Shown one piece after another: positions 1 to 4,928 of a DNA stretch of 5,411 nucleotides (the first letter of the stretch is position 1; each line of letters opens with the position of its first letter). Location of the stretch: contig QMYG01000050.1 of assembly GCA_003662535.1 (NCBI GenBank), positions 1-5,411 on the forward strand. Reading direction: 5' to 3'. The position numbers and the translations under genes were made by a program. This DNA is from Candidatus Bathyarchaeota archaeon (lineage in GTDB: Archaea; Thermoproteota; Bathyarchaeia; EX4484-135; B24-G1). The notes beneath the pieces were generated by a model that worked only from the letters and a program-made list of their open reading frames with translations, was not told where the DNA came from and did no database searches.

Positions 1-420
1 CCCCTGCTCTATCAGTTGCTTCGCCCTCCGGACGGCGGGGTTAAAACGCTCTATGAAGCCCACGGTCAGGAGCAGGTCCTCCTTCTCAGCTATCTTCGCT
101 ATTTCCTGGGTCTCCCTCACAGAGCTCGCCATAGGCTTCTCAACGAGGACGTGTCTACCAGCTTTCAGAGCTCTCTTCGCCTCCCTAGCCAGCGTCGTGG
201 ACCAAGTGCAGATGGTTACTGCGTCTACGTCTACCTCTTTGTGGAGCTTTCTGCTGTCTGTGTAGTATTCTACTTTATATCTTTCTGCGGCTGTTCGTGC
301 TCTTTCCTCGTCTATGTCGCAAACTGCTACTATTTCTGCTTGCGGAATCTCGTTTAGGACTCTTAGGTGGTTTTTCCCCCAGAATCCTACACCGATTACC
401 GCTACTTTTAGTTTTTTCAA
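1..420 (-). CDS. Gfo/Idh/MocA family NAD(P)-dependent sugar oxidoreductase (3' part beyond window)
   Basis: The first 140 residues of a Gfo/Idh/MocA oxidoreductase are visible; the C-terminal part lies beyond base 1. Numbered from the TTG at 420, the N-terminus has a Rossmann dinucleotide loop GVGFWG (residues 10-15), an acidic residue closing strand 2 (D35 in AVCDID) and the family signature EKP (94-96), whose Lys normally takes part in catalysis. It is followed by GFIERFNP (121-128), the start of the substrate domain. The GFxxRFNP form resembles UDP-N-acetylglucosamine 3-dehydrogenases of the WbpB/MviM type, so oxidation of a UDP-amino sugar at C3 is a reasonable guess, but the visible half does not fix the substrate. 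TTG 420 is chosen over ATG 435 because GGAGG (429-433) lies 8 nt before it and it overlaps the TGA stop of the upstream gene as TTGA, implying translational coupling. The family is certain; the substrate is inferred. Confidence 0.93.
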   Translation of the reverse strand, partial: MKKLKVAVIGVGFWGKNHLRVLNEIPQAEIVAVCDIDEERARTAAERYKVEYYTDSRKLHKEVDVDAVTICTWSTTLAREAKRALKAGRHVLVEKPMASSVRETQEIAKIAEKEDLLLTVGFIERFNPAVRRAKQLIEQG

Positions 421-1739
421 GGTTTTTTCCTCCATCCTGGGCCTGCATACACGAGGCCTCTGGCCTCTATGGCTGTTCCGTCTAGGATTCTTGGCATGTC
501 CACTACGGCGGCTGACATGTTTGTCAGGGTCTTCAGCTTTTTCGGCGTGAGTTGTCTGAATTCCTTGTGCGGCACGGCTATTATGATGCAGTCTGAGTTT
601 TTAACTGCATCGCTTAAGCTACGCTCAGCGGGATAGCCGATAGACTGGAGCGCCCTATAGCTGTGCTTTGGGTCGTAAACCACTATTTGTGCCCTCGCCC
701 TGCTTAGTGCTGGAAGCAGCTTCAATACTGGGGATTTTCTGGCGCTTTCGCTGTCCGGCGTTTCTGAAACTCCGAGTATGGCGATTTTGCTTCTCCTTAA
801 GCGTTTTCCACAGCCCCTTAGGGCTTCCTTCGTAAGCTTTATTGCAATTTTCACCATTTCCTCATTTACGAGGCTTGCGCTTTTTAAAAGCCTTAAGCCT
901 GATGGGCTTTCCCCTATTGTTTCTGTTAGTAGTTGGTGTAGTGTTTGGCTTTCAGGCTTGGGGAGGCCTGTGTTTCCAAGCTCCTTCTCTAGGACGTTTC
1001 TTACCTCGCCGTAGTCTACGTCGAGCCTTTCGCATAGTCGGGCTAGCTGGTTCGCTAAGGCCAAGTCTACCTCCATACGCAGGTATTCGAGGAGCTGCAC
1101 AGCCTCAGCCGCCCTTAAGCTCGACAAACCAACAACCCTTGGAGCTACAAGCCCCACAACCCTCGAAGCTTCAGCCAAACTCCTCTCATTTACCGCCCCA
1201 AGAATCCAAGGCTTATCCCTGAGGTCTTTTAAAACACGTCCCGGGCGTGTTCTCGGCGGGCTATAAGCTAGGTGGAAGTCCTTCCCAGCTTTGAAGCCTG
1301 AGGCTTCCTCCAACACCTCTCTCAGTAGGGACTCTGTCAGTCCCACGCTTACTAGGCTCTTTATAATAACGACTGCCCCTCTGTTTAGCGCCATGCCGAC
1401 TTCCCTGCAGGAGTTTTGAAGCGGTGTGAAGTCCAGCTTACCAGCTTCATCTGTTGTTGGTGGGGTTGTGATGAATATTGCTGAGGATTTGGAGACGGCC
1501 TCCCACGGGTTTCCGGATATGGCGAGCCTGCCGTTGTTCATGCATTTTTTTATCAGTTCGTTGAGCTTCGGCTCGTGGTATGGTGGGGACGCCCTAGCTG
1601 ATAGGTAGACGAGTTCCCTGTCTGGGTCTGAGGCGTAGACTTTTAGGCCTGCTTCGGCTATGATGCACGCTAGGCAGAGTCCGACCCTTCCTAGGCCGAT
1701 TACTGAAAATTTGGCTCCTGCGAAGTGGGGCTGGCTCAG
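417..1739 (-). CDS. UDP-glucose/GDP-mannose dehydrogenase-family protein lacking the catalytic residues
   Basis: A 440-residue protein with the three-part layout and normal length of nucleotide-sugar dehydrogenases (WecC/UDP-glucose dehydrogenase type). Kept: NAD loop GLGRVG (15-20), D38 after strand 2, EPKL (56-59), PPTTDEAGKLD (93-103), the central helix beginning AEAV (211), and a C-terminal Rossmann domain with ARKSP (333-337), YDPK and a terminal VDMPRILD segment. Changed: the usual KST is KSL (127-129), SPER is SPPR (160-163), the catalytic Lys and Asn of AEAxKxxxN are Q215 and Y219, and GGHCxPKD with the thiol nucleophile is reduced to LPKP (259-262). The FKxxTDD loop of the UDP-binding domain reads SETPDSES. 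A normal two-step oxidation of a C6 alcohol to a uronate is therefore not expected. Possible roles are a different redox reaction, or a non-catalytic partner of the co-translated Gfo/Idh enzyme. The frame is intact, so it is not a decayed gene. No ATG/GTG/TTG lies in frame between the Rossmann strand and ATG 1889, which is inside the divergent DUF354 gene. CTG 1739, just after GGGAGG, is my preferred start. Confidence 0.85.
   Translation of the reverse strand: MSQPHFAGAKFSVIGLGRVGLCLACIIAEAGLKVYASDPDRELVYLSARASPPYHEPKLNELIKKCMNNGRLAISGNPWEAVSKSSAIFITTPPTTDEAGKLDFTPLQNSCREVGMALNRGAVVIIKSLVSVGLTESLLREVLEEASGFKAGKDFHLAYSPPRTRPGRVLKDLRDKPWILGAVNERSLAEASRVVGLVAPRVVGLSSLRAAEAVQLLEYLRMEVDLALANQLARLCERLDVDYGEVRNVLEKELGNTGLPKPESQTLHQLLTETIGESPSGLRLLKSASLVNEEMVKIAIKLTKEALRGCGKRLRRSKIAILGVSETPDSESARKSPVLKLLPALSRARAQIVVYDPKHSYRALQSIGYPAERSLSDAVKNSDCIIIAVPHKEFRQLTPKKLKTLTNMSAAVVDMPRILDGTAIEARGLVYAGPGWRKKP
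429..433 (-). promoter_or_regulatory. Shine-Dalgarno site deciding the TTG 420 start
   Basis: GGAGG on the minus strand, inside the end of the upstream dehydrogenase-like gene, is separated by 8 nt from TTG 420. The alternative ATG at 435 overlaps this motif and has only a weak CAGG in front of it, so the site supports the TTG start. Confidence 0.6.
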
Positions 1740-1743
1740 CGCT

Positions 1744-1751
1744 CCTCCCTC
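1744..1751 (-). promoter_or_regulatory. Shine-Dalgarno site before the putative CTG start
   Basis: The minus strand reads GAGGGAGG, ending 4 nt before CTG 1739; the GAGG half is 8 nt away, the spacing seen for the other genes here. It is the only strong ribosome-binding site in the divergent gap for this gene and lies well downstream of ATG 1889, which supports a start near 1739. Confidence 0.5.
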
Positions 1752-1795
1752 TACTGATGGTTGGGTTTTGCTGTGTATTAATTGTTGGTTGGTGG

Positions 1796-1816
1796 CAAAG
1801 CCCTTTTTATCTTTGG
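1796..1816. promoter_or_regulatory. Shared divergent promoter (symmetric BRE/TATA region)
   Basis: An A/T box between the divergent genes reads TTTTTAT on the plus strand (1804-1810) and ATAAAAA on the minus strand. It is flanked by the inverted repeat CAAAG (1796-1800) / CTTTG (1811-1815), so each strand has a CAAAG, similar to the archaeal BRE, upstream of the box. About 25 nt downstream this predicts starts near 1832 on the plus strand, just before the GGTG SD of DUF354, and near 1782 on the minus strand, about 40 nt before CTG 1739. The sequence pattern is seen; the function is inferred. Confidence 0.45.
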
Positions 1817-1836
1817 TAGACGTGTGATAACTTTTG

Positions 1837-1840
1837 GGTG
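1837..1840 (+). promoter_or_regulatory. GGTG Shine-Dalgarno site selecting the GTG 1846 start
   Basis: GGTG, the core of the archaeal GGAGGTGATC site, sits 5 nt before GTG 1846. An in-frame TTG at 1834 has GTGAT upstream (1824-1828) and would add four residues (MGGG). The family usually begins only a few residues before the WID motif, which favours GTG 1846. Confidence 0.5.
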
Positions 1841-1845
1841 GCGGC

Positions 1846-2928
1846 GTGCCTCTGTGCTGGATAGACGTGCTAACACCAAAACAAGCCATGTTCACGTCCA
1901 AGCTTGCTCCGAAGCTCGAAAGCTCCGGATTCGACGTCGAGATAACGACGAGAAAGTATAGGGAGGCTGAAGAGCTGGCGAAGAGGCTGGGGTTAAATGC
2001 GAGGCCAGTCGGGAGGCATGGAGGCGGAAGCCTGAGGGGGAAGCTTGAAGCAAGCATCGAAAGGACGATGCTCCTAACAAAGCTCGCATCCGAACTCAGG
2101 CCGGACGTGCTCGTGTCCTTCGCCTCGGTTGAAGCCGCCAGAGTCGCCTATGGGCTAGGAATACCCCAGCTGATTCTGTGCGACTCACCACACGCCGAGG
2201 CAGTCGTCAGGCTAACAGTCCCCCTAGCACAAAAGCTCCTAACACCTTGGGTCATCCCAAAGGATGCGTGGACGTGTTACGGCATATCCGAAGAACGCAT
2301 AATCCATTATAGGGCGCTAGACCCTTGGGTCTGGCTTAAAGACCTGAGAAACGGGAGTGAGAAGATTCTCGAGGAGCTTGGTCTGGATTCCTCCCTTCCT
2401 CTGGTTGTTTGTAGGGTTGCGGAGAGTCAGGCGGCCTATCTTTTGGGCGACGCTCCCGAAGTTGGTGTTGCTCCTAGGATTCTTAGGCTTCTGTCTACGT
2501 TGGAGGAGGACTTTAACTTAGTTGTTGTGCCTAGATACGAGTCCCAGATTTCCGAGTTGAGGAGACTTGTGGGTTCTAGGAGTGTCGTTGTGGACTATGT
2601 GATTGATGGGCCTCGGCTTCTGAAGAACTGCTCGGTCTTTATTGGTAGCGGCGGGACGATGAACACAGAGGCGGCGCTGCTAGGCGTCCCAACACTGACC
2701 TATTTCCCCCATAAGCCCTACATAATTCAGCGCTTCCTCATGGATTGGGGCCTAGTCTACGGGGCTTCAAAGCCTGAAAAACTCGTAGAAATGGTTAGGC
2801 GTATTCTCCGAGACCTAGACGAGTATAGGGAGATGCATAAAATTAAAGCTGAAGCACTGGTCTCCGAAATGGAAGACCCACTGCCTAAGGTGGTGTCAGT
2901 CCTGAAGAGCATCCTCGGTTTAAGCTAG
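1846..2928 (+). CDS. DUF354 family protein (GT-B fold, MurG/UDP-GlcNAc 2-epimerase-like)
   Basis: A 360-residue protein matching the archaeal DUF354 family (PF04007). The N-terminus has the typical WIDVLTPKQA (5-14) followed by a beta strand and TTRKY (34-38), as in the first GT-B domain. RPDVLVSFAS (85-94) and GIPQLILCDSPHA (105-117) continue this domain. The second domain carries a glycine-rich nucleotide-sugar-type loop, GSGGTMNTEAALLGVP (267-282), then TYFP. Length is normal for the family. The biochemical activity of DUF354 is not established to my knowledge; members resemble glycosyltransferases and UDP-GlcNAc 2-epimerase and often lie among glycan genes. It is transcribed away from the sugar dehydrogenase pair and converges on a phosphohexomutase, consistent with work on a nucleotide-activated amino sugar. 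Its stop TAG overlaps the mutase stop through CTAG. No signal peptide is visible, so a cytosolic protein is expected. Confidence 0.88.
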   Translation: MPLCWIDVLTPKQAMFTSKLAPKLESSGFDVEITTRKYREAEELAKRLGLNARPVGRHGGGSLRGKLEASIERTMLLTKLASELRPDVLVSFASVEAARVAYGLGIPQLILCDSPHAEAVVRLTVPLAQKLLTPWVIPKDAWTCYGISEERIIHYRALDPWVWLKDLRNGSEKILEELGLDSSLPLVVCRVAESQAAYLLGDAPEVGVAPRILRLLSTLEEDFNLVVVPRYESQISELRRLVGSRSVVVDYVIDGPRLLKNCSVFIGSGGTMNTEAALLGVPTLTYFPHKPYIIQRFLMDWGLVYGASKPEKLVEMVRRILRDLDEYREMHKIKAEALVSEMEDPLPKVVSVLKSILGLS

Positions 2929-4298
2929 GACGCCTTCAGCTCTGATATTATTTCTTTCAGCATTCCCTTATATTCTTCGACCAGCTGTTTGGGTTTTTCC
3001 GGGGTTTTTCCTTCGGCGTAGAACCTGAATATCGGCTCTGTTCCGCTTGGCCTCACCAGTATGGAGCTTCCGTCTCCAAACCAAACCTTCACTCCGTCTA
3101 TCGTCATTATGCGTTCTCCCGAGACACGGCTTCTCAGCTCTTCAACGATTTTCTCTTTAAGCTCCATCGGGCACTCCATCCTATCCTTAACTATGTAGTA
3201 TTTCGGCAGTTCCTCCAAGAGTTCGTGTAGGCTTTTCCCCTCCTTTGCTAGGAGGTCTAGTAGGAGGGCTACGGTCATGGCTCCGTCCCTCACGGGCTGG
3301 TGCGGGGCGTAGAAGAGGCCCCCGTTGTCTTCTCCTCCGAGCTTTGCGCCCGACTCAACCATAGCGTGGGAGACGACGACGCTACCCACACGAGTCCAGA
3401 GGACTTTCCCCCCATACTCCCTCGCAACGTCCTCAACTATGGTAGACGTGCTTATCGGGGTTGCAATCAGCAGTCCCGAGTCCTCTTCTAGCATTTTCCT
3501 TCCAACGAGGGCGAGAATCTTGTCTCCCCAAGGTATGTAGCCCGTTTCGTCGCTGAACAGGGTTCTGTCTGCGTCTCCGTCGTGGGCTACGCCTAGGTCT
3601 GCGCCTAGGCTTCTCACTGTCTGCGATAGGGCTGTGAGGTTCTCTGGCCTAGGCTCCGGGGGCCTGCCGGGGAAGGTTCCGTCTATGTGTGCGTTTATCG
3701 TGTAGACCCTGCATCCAAGCTCTCTTAGAAGCCTAGGCGTCGAGAAAACGCCCACGCTGTTAGCAGGGTCTACCACAACGCTGAAACGCCTACGCCTAAT
3801 CGCCTCAACGTCTACATGCCCCTTCACAGCCTCTAGGTAGACGTCTAAAACGCCGTCTAGCTTCTTCACCTCTTTTAGGCTGTTCCACGCTACGTGCCTA
3901 AACTTTTCCTCAAAGAATATTTCCTCAATTTTGATTTCCTCCCGTCTCGGCAGTTCCACTCCATCGCTTCTCGTTACCTTTATGCCTATGTATTGGGGTG
4001 GGTTGTGCGAGGCTGTTATGATTACCGCCCCGTCTAGGCCGTAGTGCTTTGTTGCGTATTGGAAGGCTGGGGTTGGGAGGACCCCTGCATCGTAGAGTGT
4101 GGCTCCCGCTGAGATTAGCCCGGCCTCCACAGCCCTCTTAACCATCTGGCTGCCAAGCCTAATATCACGGCCTATAAGCAGTCTACCACCGTCAAAGTAG
4201 GTCCCAACGGCGAGCCCGACCCTCATGGCGAACTCGGGCGTAAGCTCGGAATTCGCCACACCACGAATCCCGTTTGTCCCGAAGAGCCTCCTCTCCAA
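2925..4298 (-). CDS. glmM: Phosphoglucosamine mutase / phosphomannomutase (archaeal type)
   Basis: A 457-residue alpha-D-phosphohexomutase, full length for the family. It interconverts hexose 6- and 1-phosphates, most likely glucosamine-6-P to glucosamine-1-P on the way to UDP-GlcNAc, and possibly mannose phosphates. All four signature loops are present: the phosphoserine loop TASHNPP (95-101, Ser97), the metal loop DGDADR (240-245), the sugar loop GGEDNGG (321-327) and the phosphate loop RPSGTEP (416-422). The N-terminus LFGTNGIRG (5-13) is the usual GlmM/archaeal form. The sugar loop GGExNGG differs from the bacterial GlmM GGExSGH, and archaeal enzymes of this type are often bifunctional, so exact specificity is inferred. 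It starts at TTG 4298 with GGAGGT (4307-4312) 8 nt upstream; no better start is in frame. It lies 75 bp downstream of the transporter genes and probably has its own promoter. Its stop shares CTAG with the convergent DUF354 gene. Confidence 0.95.
   Translation of the reverse strand: MERRLFGTNGIRGVANSELTPEFAMRVGLAVGTYFDGGRLLIGRDIRLGSQMVKRAVEAGLISAGATLYDAGVLPTPAFQYATKHYGLDGAVIITASHNPPQYIGIKVTRSDGVELPRREEIKIEEIFFEEKFRHVAWNSLKEVKKLDGVLDVYLEAVKGHVDVEAIRRRRFSVVVDPANSVGVFSTPRLLRELGCRVYTINAHIDGTFPGRPPEPRPENLTALSQTVRSLGADLGVAHDGDADRTLFSDETGYIPWGDKILALVGRKMLEEDSGLLIATPISTSTIVEDVAREYGGKVLWTRVGSVVVSHAMVESGAKLGGEDNGGLFYAPHQPVRDGAMTVALLLDLLAKEGKSLHELLEELPKYYIVKDRMECPMELKEKIVEELRSRVSGERIMTIDGVKVWFGDGSSILVRPSGTEPIFRFYAEGKTPEKPKQLVEEYKGMLKEIISELKAS
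2991..3011 (+). terminator. Possible T-run terminator after DUF354
   Basis: Two copies of GGGTTTTTCC (2991-3000 and 3002-3011), about 60-80 nt past the DUF354 stop, give two T5 runs on the plus strand. Archaeal RNA polymerase terminates at T stretches, so they could end the DUF354 transcript inside the antisense mutase gene. They also encode a normal Lys/Pro linker of the mutase, so coding constraint alone may explain them. Confidence 0.25.
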
Positions 4299-4306
4299 AG
4301 GGCTGA

Positions 4307-4312
4307 ACCTCC
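4307..4312 (-). promoter_or_regulatory. Shine-Dalgarno site of glmM (TTG start)
   Basis: GGAGGT on the minus strand, 8 nt before TTG 4298. It justifies the TTG start, since no ATG or GTG with a suitable site is in frame nearby. Confidence 0.65.
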
Positions 4313-4340
4313 CACGAACAATAATAACGTCAAGCCACTA

Positions 4341-4357
4341 ATGTATAAGATTTTAAC
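4341..4357 (-). promoter_or_regulatory. Putative glmM promoter (BRE/TATA)
   Basis: The minus strand reads GTTAAAATCTTATACAT, an A/T-rich element containing TTATAC. A start 25 nt downstream would fall near 4320 and leave a leader of about 20 nt containing the GGAGGT site. This suggests that glmM is transcribed independently of the transporter pair, although read-through is possible. Confidence 0.4.
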
Positions 4358-4373
4358 GTAGACTGGAGAAAGC

Positions 4374-4928
4374 CTAAGCAATACCCAGCGCCCTAGCCGC
4401 CAAAATCAGACAAACAACACCCAGCACATCTGATATCGTCGTCAAAACAGGTATCGCCAAGTTATCTGGGTCTAAACCCCACCTCCACGCAAAATACGCA
4501 ATAAGAAAGGAAAGGCCGGTTATCACGACTGTAAGTGGTATCCCTGCTAGTAAACAGACGGGAAACACCAATTGAAACTCCGTATAGCCGTGAAAAAGCC
4601 AGATGGCCAGCATGTTCACGAAAGCAAGGTAGGAAAGCGACGTTAAAGCGAAGAACACAATCATCTGTACGAGTTTTTTAGCCTCAGGACTTAAACTTGC
4701 TTCAGGCTTCAAAAGACCGAGTGCGAGAAGCGTGGTAACCTTGGACGAAACTATGCAGGAAACGTCGTTGCCGTATTCGTTCAGCTGCGGGATGAGCATC
4801 AAGAGGACGGGGAGCGCCACCCACAATTTTATTCCAGAATTTAGAAGCAGACCTGTAATCATCTGTATGGAGGAGACGACGGCCAATGTTGGAAGGCTTT
4901 CCCTCATAATCTTTCTGAAGGACGGCAT
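4374..4928 (-). CDS. MgtE/SLC41-type divalent cation transporter, single membrane domain (second half)
   Basis: A 184-residue integral membrane protein, about the size of one MgtE membrane domain (PF01769). Hydrophobic segments lie at roughly 11-30, 35-50, 85-111, 118-146 and 155-180. The last has the family pattern GLDPDNLAIP...SDVLG (151-170), whose Asp167 matches in position the pore Asp of bacterial MgtE. The second segment has PQLNEYGNDVS (47-57), the divergent equivalent of PAxLGLRGDI in the neighbour. The cytosolic N and CBS domains that gate bacterial MgtE are absent, as in archaeal and SLC41-like forms. It probably pairs with the upstream gene product to carry Mg2+ or a similar ion across the membrane; the ion is inferred. 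ATG 4928 is preferred because GGTG (4933-4936) is 4 nt upstream; GTG 4931, overlapping the previous stop as GTGA, is the alternative. Either start implies translational coupling to the gene before it. Confidence 0.85.
   Translation of the reverse strand: MPSFRKIMRESLPTLAVVSSIQMITGLLLNSGIKLWVALPVLLMLIPQLNEYGNDVSCIVSSKVTTLLALGLLKPEASLSPEAKKLVQMIVFFALTSLSYLAFVNMLAIWLFHGYTEFQLVFPVCLLAGIPLTVVITGLSFLIAYFAWRWGLDPDNLAIPVLTTISDVLGVVCLILAARALGIA

Noticed and set aside
842..1222. Plus-strand open frame of 126 codons
   Set aside because: It is antisense to the conserved dehydrogenase-like gene, is rich in Pro, Ser, Leu and Phe as shadow frames are, and has no recognisable domain.
417..1739. Frameshifted or decayed pseudogene as the reason for missing catalytic motifs
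   Set aside because: The frame is open throughout, similarity to the family is continuous on both sides of each altered motif, and no GGxCxP motif was noticed around the affected region.
1742..2057. Extended N-terminus of the dehydrogenase-like frame up to ATG 1889 or the more distal start at 2057
   Set aside because: It runs antisense through the conserved N-terminal motifs of DUF354, has no family similarity, and lies upstream of the promoter-like box and SD site.
2991..3011. The GGGTTTTTCC direct repeat as a regulatory or mobile-element repeat
   Set aside because: There are only two 10-bp copies 11 nt apart, explained by a Lys/Pro-rich linker in the mutase; kept only as a weak terminator candidate.
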